Source: Microbacterium sp. zg-Y625 (lineage in GTDB: Bacteria; Actinomycetota; Actinomycetes; Actinomycetales; Microbacteriaceae). Taken from it: DNA of 64,000 nt. The notes beneath the pieces are model-generated. The model was not told the DNA's origin. It saw only the letters and a list, made by a program, of their open reading frames with translations, and did no database searches. The position numbers were made by a program, and so were the translations under genes. Location of the stretch: assembly GCF_030246925.1 (NCBI RefSeq), contig NZ_CP126740.1, forward strand, positions 434,001-498,000, in the 5' to 3' direction. This document shows positions 40,780 to 49,905 of this stretch, piece by piece (within the stretch, counting starts at the first letter, position 1; each line of letters opens with the position of its first letter).

Positions 40780-41586
40780 GTGAGTACTTGGCTCGATGAG
40801 GTCTTTCCTGTCCGCAAGCCGATCATCGGCATGTGCCATCTTCCGGCGCTGCCGGGCGATCCCGGCTTCGACAAGTCGGTGGGCATGCAGGGGATCATCG
40901 CGCATGCGCGCAAGGAGATCGGCGCGCTGCAGGAAGGCGGAGTGGACGGCATCCTCATCTCCAACGAGTTCAGCCTGCCCTACCTGACCCACACCGACCC
41001 GATCACGGCGATCAGCATGGCGCGCGTGATCGGCGAGGTCCGCGACCAGCTCGCGGTGCCGTTCGGCGTCAACGTGCTCTGGGATGCCGTTGCGTCGATC
41101 GACCTCGCCGTCGCCACCGGTGCAGCGTTCGTGCGCGAGGTGTTCACCGGTGTGTACGCGAGCGACTTCGGCATGTGGGACACGAACGTCGGCCGCACCG
41201 CGCGGCACCGGCTGACGGTGGATGCCGAGAAGGTGCGGCTGCTGTTCAACATCGTTCCCGAGGCGGCGTCGTACGTCGCCGCGCGCGATCTGGCTCAGCT
41301 CACCCGGTCCACGGTGTTCAACTGCGTGCCCGACGGACTGTGCGTGTCGGGTCTGACGGCGGGCGCTCCAACCGACACCTCGACGCTGAAGACGGTGAAG
41401 GAGCATGCCGGGTCGGTGCCGGTTTTCGTCAACACGGGGGTGCGGCCGGACACGCTGGAGGAGAGCATCCAGTTCGCCGACGCGGGCATCGTCGGCACGT
41501 TCTTCAAGAAGGACGGCAAGTTCGAGAACGACGTTGACGTCGCGCGCGTGAAGGATCTCATGAGCGTCGCGATCGCCGTTCGCTGA
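40780..41586 (+). CDS. BtpA/SgcQ-family TIM-barrel protein
   Basis: This 268-residue member of the BtpA family (E. coli SgcQ type) shows KPIIGMCHLPALPGDPG at the start, then ALQEGGVDGILISNEFSLPY, FGVNVLWDAVASIDLA and NTGVRPDTLEESI. The family is a phosphate-binding TIM barrel with no well-established reaction; homologues often sit in sugar-phosphate operons, and an aldolase or epimerase-like role is plausible. GTG at 40780 gives MSTWLDEVFP; the 53-base gap before it is the largest inside the catabolic part of the operon. Confidence 0.85.
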   Translation: MSTWLDEVFPVRKPIIGMCHLPALPGDPGFDKSVGMQGIIAHARKEIGALQEGGVDGILISNEFSLPYLTHTDPITAISMARVIGEVRDQLAVPFGVNVLWDAVASIDLAVATGAAFVREVFTGVYASDFGMWDTNVGRTARHRLTVDAEKVRLLFNIVPEAASYVAARDLAQLTRSTVFNCVPDGLCVSGLTAGAPTDTSTLKTVKEHAGSVPVFVNTGVRPDTLEESIQFADAGIVGTFFKKDGKFENDVDVARVKDLMSVAIAVR

Positions 41587-41588
41587 TC

Positions 41589-43079
41589 ATGTTCCTCGGG
41601 ATCGATGTCGGCACGTTCGAGAGCAAGGGCGTGCTGGTCGACCGCGACGGCACGGTCGTCGCCGCCGCTCGTCGCCGTCACGGCATCGACACTCCCGCGC
41701 CGGGGTGGGTCGAGCAGGACCCGGAGGATGCCTGGTGGGGCGACGTCTGCGAGATCGCGCGCGATCTCGTCCGGCAGTCCCCGGCGGCGGAGAGGATCGC
41801 GGCGGTGGCAGTGAGCGCGATCGGCCCGTGCGTCGTCGCGACCGACGTCGACCTTCGGCCGCTGCGTCCGGCGATCCTGTACGGCATTGATACGCGGGCG
41901 ACGGCGCAGATCGAACGCCTCACAGCGGCGCTCGGTGAGGACGAGATCGTGCGGCGGTCGGGGAACACGCTCACCAGCCAGTCGGCCGGCCCCAAGATCG
42001 CCTGGCTGAAGGACGAAGAGCCCGGTGTCTGGCAGCGCGCGCGCTGGTTCATGACGAGCCAGTCGTGGCTGGTCGCGAAGCTCACCGGAGAGGTGGTCAT
42101 CGACCATGCCACGGCGGGGTACTTCCACCCGCTCTATGACCTGAGCGCGGGCGCGTGGGACGTATCGGGCTGTGAAGACTTCGTCGACGCCGCTCGGCTG
42201 CCTCGCATCGCTTGGACCACGGAGACAGCCGGTGCGGTCACCGCCGCGGCGGCGACGATCACCGGCATTCCGGAGGGTACCCCGGTCATCGTCGGGACGA
42301 CCGATTCGCCTGCGGAGGCGGTCGGCTCCGGCGTCGTCTCGGACGGGGAGCTGATGGCGATGTACGGATCGAGCGGTTACTTCATCCGCGTGGGCGACCG
42401 ACCTCGGCCACAAGACGGCCTCTGGTCGGCGCCCTTCGTGTTCGAGGGCACGTACGTGCTGGCGTCGGGCACGTCGACAGCCGGGACCGCGACTCGGTGG
42501 CTGGCGGATCTGCTGGGCCTCGCAGACGAGCAGGACGAACTGACCTTCTCGCGGCTCATCGATCTGGCCCATCAATCGCAGGCGGGCGCGCGAGGCGTGC
42601 TCGCGCTGCCGCACTTCGCCGGGGAACGCACGCCTTTCCAAGACCCGACCAGCCGCGGCGTGCTGATCGGGCTGGGGTTGGAGCACACCCGCGCGGACGT
42701 GGCCCGGGCCGTTCTCGAGGGCGTCGGCCACTCGATCGCCGCGGCGATCCTCGCGTTGTGCGCCGGCGAGGCGGCGGTCTCCCGTGTGGTGGCGATCGGC
42801 GGCGCCACGCAGAACCCGATCATCATGGGGACCGTGTCCACGGTCACCGGGCTCGAGCAGCAGGTCACCGATTCGCCGGGAGCCGCATACGGCAATGCCT
42901 TCCTCGCCGCGCTCGGGGTCGGGGCTGTGGAGCGGCCGGACGAGGTCCGGGGATGGGTCAGGGAGAAAGAGCGGGTGCGCCCCGACGACGGCACGCGCGC
43001 CTTGCTCATCGCGGATCACTCGAACTTCGCGGCGTTGTACCGTGCCGTGGCTCCTCTTCAGCATGAGCGGGCGCGATGA
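41589..43079 (+). CDS. FGGY-family carbohydrate kinase (xylulokinase-like)
   Basis: This 496-residue sugar kinase of the actin-like ATPase fold starts MFLGIDVGTFESKGVLVD (phosphate 1 loop), has GWVEQDPEDAWW, a central VGTTDSPAEAVGSG and the adenosine region AIGGATQNPIIMG. Sequence alone does not separate xylulose, ribulose or erythritol kinases. It starts two bases after the BtpA stop and overlaps the next gene by four bases. Two unrelated kinase systems (DhaKL and this) in one operon suggest phosphorylation of two intermediates or of both isomers of the substrate. Confidence 0.9.
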   Translation: MFLGIDVGTFESKGVLVDRDGTVVAAARRRHGIDTPAPGWVEQDPEDAWWGDVCEIARDLVRQSPAAERIAAVAVSAIGPCVVATDVDLRPLRPAILYGIDTRATAQIERLTAALGEDEIVRRSGNTLTSQSAGPKIAWLKDEEPGVWQRARWFMTSQSWLVAKLTGEVVIDHATAGYFHPLYDLSAGAWDVSGCEDFVDAARLPRIAWTTETAGAVTAAAATITGIPEGTPVIVGTTDSPAEAVGSGVVSDGELMAMYGSSGYFIRVGDRPRPQDGLWSAPFVFEGTYVLASGTSTAGTATRWLADLLGLADEQDELTFSRLIDLAHQSQAGARGVLALPHFAGERTPFQDPTSRGVLIGLGLEHTRADVARAVLEGVGHSIAAAILALCAGEAAVSRVVAIGGATQNPIIMGTVSTVTGLEQQVTDSPGAAYGNAFLAALGVGAVERPDEVRGWVREKERVRPDDGTRALLIADHSNFAALYRAVAPLQHERAR

Positions 43080-44182
43080 GCCAGGGGATCGACTGGCGGC
43101 GCATCACCGCACTCGTCGCCGACGGCGTGCGGGTGGCGTCGGGTGACAAGGTGTCGGTGTTCTTCACTGACGCGTCGGCGCTTGCTGCTGTGGCAGCCTT
43201 CGTGGACGAGTGCTGGCGGCGTGGGGCTGTGCCCCAAGTCGTCGCCACCGATGAGCGGTTCGACGAGAGCGCGTTGCGCTGGGCCGACGCCACCGTCCTC
43301 GAGCAGGCGCCGCCGCTGGAGGCGGCGGCGATGCGGTGGTGCGACGTGCACGTGTCGTTCCGCGCCATGACGTCGCCTGTGGTCGACGCCGAGCCCACGC
43401 GCATCGCGGCGCTGCGACACGGCCGCGGCATCGTGTCGACCCTGCGGTGGCAGGAGACGCGATGGGCGCTCGTGCGCACCCCCACCCCCGAGTGGGCCCA
43501 GGCGACGGGACAGGATGCCGACCGGCTTCTGGCCGAGTGGGCGGCCTCGTTCGATGCGGACTGGCCCGAGGCCGAGGCCCGCATGTCGGCGCTCTGCGCG
43601 CAGCTCGATCAAGCGCGCACGGTGGTGATCGAAGACTCGTGGGGTCGCCTCGAGCTGCCAGTGGCCGGCCGTCGCTGGGTCGCCTTCTCGGGGAGTGCGA
43701 ACTGGCCGGACGGCGAGATCGCGACCGCCCCGCTGGAGCGCAGCGTGAGCGGGGTCATCCACTTCCCGGGGCGGTTCTGGTTCGCCGGCGTCGAGGTCTG
43801 CGATCTCGAGTTGGAGTTCGAGGCCGGCCTGGTGGTGCGGGAGCGCGCGACCGAGGGGCTCGAGTTCGTGCGGAATCTTCTCGACACCGACGCCGGCGCT
43901 CGCCGGGTGGGGGAGCTGGGGATCGGCACGAACGCGGCCCTCACGACGATGACGGGCGACTTGCTCATCGATGAGAAGGTCCTCGGCACGGTGCACATCG
44001 CGCTGGGCCGGGCCTATCCGCAGTGCGGTGGGGTGAACAAGTCGGCGTTGCATTGGGACATCGTCAAGGACCTGCGTGCAGCGCCCGGCGGTTCGCTGTC
44101 GGCAGACGGCACCTGGTTGATCCGCGACGGTGCGGTGCAGCCTCCCCTCGTCGACGCGGCTGTGGCGCGCAGACAGAACTAA
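43076..44182 (+). CDS. M29-family metallo-aminopeptidase homologue
   Basis: This 368-residue protein matches peptidase family M29 (AmpT/AmpS type). The five expected metal ligands are visible: Glu in PDGEIATAP, Glu in VGELGIGTN, His in GTVHIALG, and His plus Asp in SALHWDIV; a Tyr suited to catalysis follows in GRAY. The active site therefore seems intact. It is coupled to the FGGY kinase (ATGA) and followed by the dehydrogenase, which is unexpected company for a peptidase. It may hydrolyse an amide-linked sugar conjugate or serve another hydrolytic step. Confidence 0.85.
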   Translation: MSQGIDWRRITALVADGVRVASGDKVSVFFTDASALAAVAAFVDECWRRGAVPQVVATDERFDESALRWADATVLEQAPPLEAAAMRWCDVHVSFRAMTSPVVDAEPTRIAALRHGRGIVSTLRWQETRWALVRTPTPEWAQATGQDADRLLAEWAASFDADWPEAEARMSALCAQLDQARTVVIEDSWGRLELPVAGRRWVAFSGSANWPDGEIATAPLERSVSGVIHFPGRFWFAGVEVCDLELEFEAGLVVRERATEGLEFVRNLLDTDAGARRVGELGIGTNAALTTMTGDLLIDEKVLGTVHIALGRAYPQCGGVNKSALHWDIVKDLRAAPGGSLSADGTWLIRDGAVQPPLVDAAVARRQN

Positions 44183-44199
44183 CAGTGAAGGAGACCGAC

Positions 44200-45216
44200 A
44201 TGCTGGCAAACGAAGTGGATGTTCCGGGGCCTCTGGCCGAGCACCCGATGCAGTGGCGCGAAGCGCCGACGCCGCAACCCGCCGCGGGGCAGCTGCTCAT
44301 CGACGTCGCCGGGTGCGGCGTGTGTCGCTCGAACCTGCACCTCATCGAAGGTGACTGGGTCGACGGCGGAGTGCCGGCGATCAGTCCCATCATCCCCGGC
44401 CACGAGGTGACCGGCCGGGTAGCGGCACTGGGGGAGGGAGTCAGCGGGTTCAGTGTGGGCGACCCCGTGGGCGTGCAGCCGCTGTGGTGGACGTGTGAGG
44501 AATGCGAATTCTGCCTGAGTGACCGCGAGAATCTCTGCCATCGTCGCCTCATCACCGGCGAGCACGTGAACGGGGGGTTCGCCGAGTTCATGCTCTCGAA
44601 CGCGGCCCATACCTATCACGTGCCTGAGCAGCTCGACCTCGCGGCGGCCGCACCGCTGTTCTGCCCGGGCATCACCGGCTACGGCGCCGTGAAGAAGCTC
44701 GACCTGAGGCCCGGCATGCGGGTGGGCGTCTTCGGGCTGGGTGGCGTCGGTCATCTGGCTCTGCAGTTCGCCGTGCTCACCGGTGCTCAGGTGATCGCTG
44801 TGGCGCGCCGTGCGGAACATCGCGACGTCGCCCTGGAGCTCGGGGCGGCCGAGGCGATCGACGCATCGCGGGTGGACCCGGGCGCGGCGCTGGAAGACTC
44901 TCTCGACGCCGCTCTCACCTTCGCGCCCTCGGACGAGGTCACCGCTCAGGCTCTACGGGCGCTGAAATGGGGCGGCACGTTGGTGTCTGGCGTGCCGGTG
45001 TCGGTGCAGGACTTTCCTTTCAACCGCGAACAGGTCATCAAAGCGTCGATCCTCGGCTCACGTCGCGACATGAACGAGGTTCTGCGGCTGGCCGCGGAGG
45101 GCAAGATCCGGACGGTGGTCGATCTGTTCCCCATGTCGCAGGCGGAACGGGCGTTGGAGCTTCTCGCCGCAGGCCAGCTGCGCTCGCGCGCGGTTCTGCA
45201 GAACGCCCACGACTGA
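44200..45216 (+). CDS. Zinc-dependent alcohol dehydrogenase (MDR family)
   Basis: This 338-residue medium-chain dehydrogenase has catalytic zinc ligands Cys (GCGVCRSN), the GHEVTG His-Glu pair and a later Cys (FCPG), and structural zinc cysteines in WWTCEECEFCLSDRENLC. The nucleotide-binding GLGGVG follows, then an Arg after the second strand (ARRAEH), suggesting NADP preference. It closes the operon and could oxidise an imported polyol to the ketose used by the kinases. ATG 44200 has AAGGAG seven bases upstream. Confidence 0.92.
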   Translation: MLANEVDVPGPLAEHPMQWREAPTPQPAAGQLLIDVAGCGVCRSNLHLIEGDWVDGGVPAISPIIPGHEVTGRVAALGEGVSGFSVGDPVGVQPLWWTCEECEFCLSDRENLCHRRLITGEHVNGGFAEFMLSNAAHTYHVPEQLDLAAAAPLFCPGITGYGAVKKLDLRPGMRVGVFGLGGVGHLALQFAVLTGAQVIAVARRAEHRDVALELGAAEAIDASRVDPGAALEDSLDAALTFAPSDEVTAQALRALKWGGTLVSGVPVSVQDFPFNREQVIKASILGSRRDMNEVLRLAAEGKIRTVVDLFPMSQAERALELLAAGQLRSRAVLQNAHD

Positions 45217-45235
45217 GCGTCGAGAGGAGGGCGTG

Positions 45236-46546
45236 CTACGGCCGGCCCATGCCGTAGTAGTCCCAGCCGGCGGCGCGCCAGGCGGCGGCGTCGAGGCAGT
45301 TGCGGCCGTCGACGATGATCCGGCCGGTGACGAGGGATGCCGCGTGCTCGGGGGTGAGCTGGCGCCGGTATTCGTCCCATTCAGTGACGACGATGACGGC
45401 GTCGGCTCCGCGCAGCGCTTCGTCGCGGTCTTCGACGTAGTTCAGCTGCGGGTGCCGGGCCCGGGCGTTGTCGATGGCCTGCGGGTCGGTGACGGTGACC
45501 CAGGCGCCCAGGCCGTGCAGGCGGACGGCGACGTCGAGGGCGGGGGAGTCGCGGATGTCGTCGGAGTGAGGCTTGAAGGCCGCTCCCAGGACGGTGACGT
45601 TCTTCTTGAAAACCGAGCCGCCAAGGGCCTGTACGACGAGGTCGACGGCGCGGTCGCGGCGGCGCATGTTGATGGCGTCCATCTCACGCAGGAACGTCAC
45701 CGATTCGCCCCGGCCGAGCTCTTCGGCGCGTGCGGCGAACGCGCGGATGTCCTTGGGCAGGCACCCGCCGCCGAACCCGATGCCGGCACCCAGGAATCGG
45801 CGGCCGATGCGGGCGTCGTGGCCGATCGCGTCGGCGAGGGTGGTGACGTCGGCGCCGGTGACTTCGGCGATCTCGGCCATCGCGTTGATGAAGCTGATCT
45901 TCGTGGCCAGGAACGCGTTCGCGGCCACCTTCACCAGTTCTGCGGTGGCCAGATCGGTGACGATGAACGGGGTGCCCTTGGCCACCGACGGGTGGTAGAC
46001 CTCCCGCAGCAGCTCGGCGGCGGCCTCGCCTTCGGGCCCCGCAGGGACACCGGCGACGAGCCGGTCGGGGTCGATGGTGTCCTTCACGGCGAAGCCTTCG
46101 CGCAGGAACTCGGGGTTCCACACCAGGGTCGCCCCCGTCGGCGTGACGCGCTCGGCCAGGGTCGCCGCGGTGCCCACGGGCACGGTTGACTTGCCCGCGA
46201 CGATGTCGCCCGCGCTGAGGTGCGGCAGCAGCGCATCGACGGCGGCGTTGACGTAGGTGAGGTCAGCGGCGTAGCCGTCCTTCTGCTGCGGGGTGCCGAC
46301 TCCGATGAAGTGCACCTTCGCGCCCTGCGCCTCGGCCATGTCGGTGGTGAAGCGCAGCCGCCCCGACGCGATTCCCTCTGTCAGCAGCTCCTGCAGCTCG
46401 GGCTCGAAGAAGGGCGCCTCGCCGCTCGACAGCATCTCGATCTTGCGGGCGTCGACGTCGATACCGACCACCTCGTGGCCGATGGATGCCATCGCCGCCG
46501 CGTGGACCGCGCCGAGGTAACCGCAACCGATGACAGACAGACGCAT
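45236..46546 (-). CDS. ugd: UDP-glucose 6-dehydrogenase
   Basis: It oxidises UDP-glucose twice to UDP-glucuronate with NAD. This 436-residue protein has the Rossmann start MRLSVIGCGYLGAVHAAAMA, the NPEFLREG segment, the catalytic Cys in GGGCLPKDIRA and a C-terminal UDP-binding domain (LGAAFKPHSDDIRDSPA). ATG 46546 follows GAGGAG; an upstream extension would run through a CCGATG repeat encoding His-Arg. It lies at the downstream end of the minus-strand exopolysaccharide genes and supplies the uronic acid precursor. It converges on the dehydrogenase gene with 19 bases between. Confidence 0.95.
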   Translation of the reverse strand: MRLSVIGCGYLGAVHAAAMASIGHEVVGIDVDARKIEMLSSGEAPFFEPELQELLTEGIASGRLRFTTDMAEAQGAKVHFIGVGTPQQKDGYAADLTYVNAAVDALLPHLSAGDIVAGKSTVPVGTAATLAERVTPTGATLVWNPEFLREGFAVKDTIDPDRLVAGVPAGPEGEAAAELLREVYHPSVAKGTPFIVTDLATAELVKVAANAFLATKISFINAMAEIAEVTGADVTTLADAIGHDARIGRRFLGAGIGFGGGCLPKDIRAFAARAEELGRGESVTFLREMDAINMRRRDRAVDLVVQALGGSVFKKNVTVLGAAFKPHSDDIRDSPALDVAVRLHGLGAWVTVTDPQAIDNARARHPQLNYVEDRDEALRGADAVIVVTEWDEYRRQLTPEHAASLVTGRIIVDGRNCLDAAAWRAAGWDYYGMGRP

Positions 46547-46906
46547 GAGACTCCTCAGGAAGGGGCGGGCGGCGGAAAAAAGTGCCGGCCTCAGATCCGA
46601 AAAGGCCGTGTCCGCACCTCCCTTCCTACCAGAGCATGCCCGACTCCCCGTCCGATGCCGATGCCGATGCCGATGCCGATACGGGGAGGGTGCAACATCC
46701 CCGGGCAATTCCTATGACAGGTGGCGATCAAGTCAAGCACTGGCGGGCGACTACCGCCCCACGGGATCACGGAGCGGCTATCAAGTAAGCGCGGGCCATT
46801 CGTAAGAGCCTCGGGGCCATGAGCAAGTCGGTGCGCCGCTCGCGACTCGGGCCATGAAATCCGGAAAACCGCATCTACGATGGCGGGGCGGTCGACGTCG
46901 CGGCGC
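46547..46906. other. 360-bp spacer upstream of ugd
   Basis: This spacer contains the hexanucleotide repeat at 46652-46681 and otherwise no convincing coding frame. Base composition shifts here from GC-rich (ugd side) to less GC-rich (polymerase side). It may mark one edge of an acquired block and should hold a promoter for ugd. Confidence 0.5.
46652..46681. repeat. Hexanucleotide repeat (CCGATG)5
   Basis: Four perfect CCGATG units and a fifth CCGATA lie about 105-135 bases upstream of the ugd start. Slippage would change the spacing of any upstream promoter in 6-base steps without affecting a protein. Confidence 0.85.
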
Positions 46907-48172
46907 TTATGGTCGCCGGGCTAGCTGCGGCATATCAGAGCCTGCCGACGCCCCTCGCCCGCCGAATACCGGAGGCTCTATCGTCCGCCGGCGCAGCTCC
47001 ACTAGGGAGACGGCGGCGATCGCCGCTAGGAGCAAGGTGCCGAGTGGGCGGGTCAGCAACGATTCCGACAAGCTGTTGACGAAGAGCGCGATGAGCACGA
47101 GCACCAGCCAGGAGAACTCAGGCGACGCTACGCTCAGCTTCACCGAGCGGATGGCGGCGGCGAGCGCTGCGCCAGCCATAACTAGGGCCCCCACCCAGCC
47201 AAGCTGGAGCAGCACATCGAAGAACCCGCTGTGGGCCGATCTAGCTGTGTTCCAGCCGAAGGCGTAACGGACGAAGTCGCCGACTTCACCGCGCCATACG
47301 CCGCCCCATCCGTAGCCGACAAGTGGCCGCTCTGCGGTTAGGGACAACACGATGTTCCAAATTGCCGTCCGCCCGGTCAACGTTGTGTCTCGACCGACGC
47401 TCGCAGTGATTTCAGGCACGGACTGGATGAGCATCGGCAGACCGAAGCCCCCGATTAGCACCGAGAGGAGAGGGAGAAGCCCGAGCCGTCCCAGAGGCCC
47501 TAGCAACCCGCCAAACCGGACGAATGCGCCGCCGATCACCACAACAGCCGCGATAACGATGGCCGAACTGCTGTTCGTCGCGGCGATGGTCGCCAGGACG
47601 ACTGTCGACAGTAGCGCCAGGCCCCATCTCTCCTTTGCGGTCGAAGCATTCATCATTCTTGCCACGATCAGTGCCAGGCAAATGACCGCGACGGACGCTA
47701 ACAAATTGCGGTGTGCATAAATGCCGGTGAGCGCGCCGCCGAACTCATCCGAACGTCCGTAGCTGGGTGCAATGATCCCCAGCAGCAGGCTGACCCCGGT
47801 CGATGTCGCACTCCCCACCAGGAGCCCCTGCGCGACGATTCGTGCGCCGAACCCCGCGAACGCGAAGCCGATGACGACTGATGCTGCGAGCGTTGCTAGA
47901 TCGATCGCGGTGCCGACCTGATCCGATGACCATATTGCGCTGAGGGCGGCCCACGTGACGAAGATGGCCAGGCCAGCTGTGACCTTAGTGCCCCGCCCGG
48001 CGGTGCACAGCACCATGACGGCGAGGCCGCACAGCGCGAAGCTCAGCCACTCGGGGTGGTCTCGGAACACAACTGGTGACGACGCGAGGACGAATGCAAA
48101 ACCCACCAGCGCGATTCGCCAGCGCTTTATGGCGCCCTCTCCTTGAGTCGAAGAGTTCGAAGGAGAGGTCAT
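46907..48172 (-). CDS. O-antigen ligase/polymerase (Wzy/WaaL-like) membrane protein
   Basis: This 421-residue protein has about eleven to twelve membrane helices. Polymerase/ligase-type motifs are seen late in the protein: LTGRTAIWN, LVGYGWGGVWRG in the large external loop, and the AHSGFFDVLLQLGWVG segment. It probably polymerises lipid-linked repeat units outside the membrane. Codon use has visibly more A/T in third positions than ugd or the sugar operon. It lies between the flippase and ugd on the same strand. Confidence 0.82.
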   Translation of the reverse strand: MTSPSNSSTQGEGAIKRWRIALVGFAFVLASSPVVFRDHPEWLSFALCGLAVMVLCTAGRGTKVTAGLAIFVTWAALSAIWSSDQVGTAIDLATLAASVVIGFAFAGFGARIVAQGLLVGSATSTGVSLLLGIIAPSYGRSDEFGGALTGIYAHRNLLASVAVICLALIVARMMNASTAKERWGLALLSTVVLATIAATNSSSAIVIAAVVVIGGAFVRFGGLLGPLGRLGLLPLLSVLIGGFGLPMLIQSVPEITASVGRDTTLTGRTAIWNIVLSLTAERPLVGYGWGGVWRGEVGDFVRYAFGWNTARSAHSGFFDVLLQLGWVGALVMAGAALAAAIRSVKLSVASPEFSWLVLVLIALFVNSLSESLLTRPLGTLLLAAIAAVSLVELRRRTIEPPVFGGRGASAGSDMPQLARRP

Positions 48173-48386
48173 GTGCCCATGCTAACCGGCGCGTCGCTCC
48201 GCTCGCCGTAGCGCCGCCTCCCTGCGACAGGCAGAGGCCCGGTGTGAAGGGTGGTAAACGGCGCGGCACGGCATGCACGCCTCCGATTCGCCGGGGCCCA
48301 GTCTAGGTCGTCAGGAAACGCGCCGATCTCCCTGTTCAAAGGCCCGGCCCTGTACCGGATCGTGGGTGCCGGCCTTTGTTCAGCGA

Positions 48387-49859
48387 TCACCTCTTTAGGC
48401 GGCGGATCAGTCGGATTGCGTCGGACATTTCAGTGCGGAAGGCTGGAACCGAAAGGCAAACCGAAAGCCATAGAGCAAAATACGTGCCGAGCCCGGCCAG
48501 AAGGTACGCCAGTGCATGTAAATCAGATAGCCAGTGCGCAGCCGCGAGGGTGCCAGCGACCGGGATCGCGTTCATGAACAGCGCGACAAGAGCGTTGGTA
48601 AATAGCTTGCCTGATGGCGCATCAGCAAGCCACCGATACATCGCGAGATCGGCTAGCCACCCGAGGGTCGTGGCCGCTGCGTAGCCCCAAGCAACTCCAA
48701 GCGGCCCAGACGCTGACCCAACGATGATCCCGGTGATCAGGAGGACCGATTTCACGACGGTCACCTTGAACGTGACGTCCGTCTTCGCCCGCGAGAGGGC
48801 GTACCACCATGTTGCGTAGCCGAGGATCTTGTCGGTTGCTGCCACGACAGCCAGCGCTTGCACGAATGGAACAACAGCCGACCATTGTGGGCCGAGAGCG
48901 AGTTGAACGAGAGGTTCGGCAAGCGTCGCGCCCACCCCCAGTATTGGGATGATAACGAAGAGGAGCGTGCGTTGACCGCGCAAGAGGAAGCTGGTGAACC
49001 GAGCCTCATCATGCTGGAGGCGGGAAAGTATCGGGACCGCTACCTTCGTGGAAGGGGCATTTATCTGATTGAGCGTGTTGATCACGAGTTCGAACGCGCG
49101 ACTGTATAGGCCTGTGGCTTCCGCTCCGAATCGGTGACCCATCACAATGTAGTCCACGTTCCGGCTCGTGCCGGAAACGAGCTGTGTCCCCACGAGATTA
49201 AGTCCATAGCGCAGCAGAGGTCGCATTCCCTCACTGCGGCGTGGAAGCCCGGGTAGCCAGCGGTCGAAGGAGACCGCGAGCACGAGCATCGAGATCGCGA
49301 TGATCAACCGTTGCGCTACAAGCGCCCATACCCCCCAGCCCAAGAGCGCGGCGACTATCGCGCCTGCTAGGCCCAGCGCGCCGGGTAGCACGTCCGTGAG
49401 GGCCAAAGCACCAAATCGCAGATCTCTTGCCAGGTGTGCCTTCGGCTGGGTGGTCACGCCACCGAGTAGGAAGGTAAGCGAGAGAGCCTGTGCAATCTCT
49501 GTGATGCGCGGTTCGTGGTAAAAGTCCGCAATAAGTGGCGCGCATAGGAAGAGCGCAAGCGCACACATGCCACCGAGGCCCGTGTTCCACCAGAAGAGGT
49601 TCGTACGGTGTTGTCTCGGTAGATCTGGTGCCTGAATGGCAGCGCTCGCGAGCCCGAATTCGCGGATCACCTCCCCGATCACGACGATTGCCATTACCAT
49701 GGCGAGCAGGCCGTAATCCTCAGGGCTCAGGAGGCGAGCAAGGACTACCACGCTGAGCAACTGAGTCGCAATCGCGACAAGTTGTCCGATGGCCGTAGCC
49801 CTCACTCCGCGTGACGCGGAGCCGCCGATTCCGCCAGCCGCAGTATGTGGACGACTCAA
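48387..49859 (-). CDS. Wzx-type polysaccharide flippase (MOP superfamily)
   Basis: This protein of about 490 residues has twelve or more membrane helices. The opening ATAIGQLVAIATQLLSVVVLARLLSPEDYGLLAM is typical of Wzx/RfbX-type exporters (shown here only as motifs VVLARLLSPEDYG and FGLASAAIQ). It should flip undecaprenyl-linked repeat units across the membrane. The start is uncertain: TTG 49859 leaves a 46-base gap after the lyase gene, GTG 49997 would overlap it by 92 bases, and GTG 49805 is shorter; none has a strong ribosome binding site. Confidence 0.85.
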   Translation of the reverse strand: MSRPHTAAGGIGGSASRGVRATAIGQLVAIATQLLSVVVLARLLSPEDYGLLAMVMAIVVIGEVIREFGLASAAIQAPDLPRQHRTNLFWWNTGLGGMCALALFLCAPLIADFYHEPRITEIAQALSLTFLLGGVTTQPKAHLARDLRFGALALTDVLPGALGLAGAIVAALLGWGVWALVAQRLIIAISMLVLAVSFDRWLPGLPRRSEGMRPLLRYGLNLVGTQLVSGTSRNVDYIVMGHRFGAEATGLYSRAFELVINTLNQINAPSTKVAVPILSRLQHDEARFTSFLLRGQRTLLFVIIPILGVGATLAEPLVQLALGPQWSAVVPFVQALAVVAATDKILGYATWWYALSRAKTDVTFKVTVVKSVLLITGIIVGSASGPLGVAWGYAAATTLGWLADLAMYRWLADAPSGKLFTNALVALFMNAIPVAGTLAAAHWLSDLHALAYLLAGLGTYFALWLSVCLSVPAFRTEMSDAIRLIRRLKR

Positions 49860-49905
49860 CTCCGCGCTCGAATCTCTCGGGACGGGAAAATGGAGCTGGC
49901 TCTGG

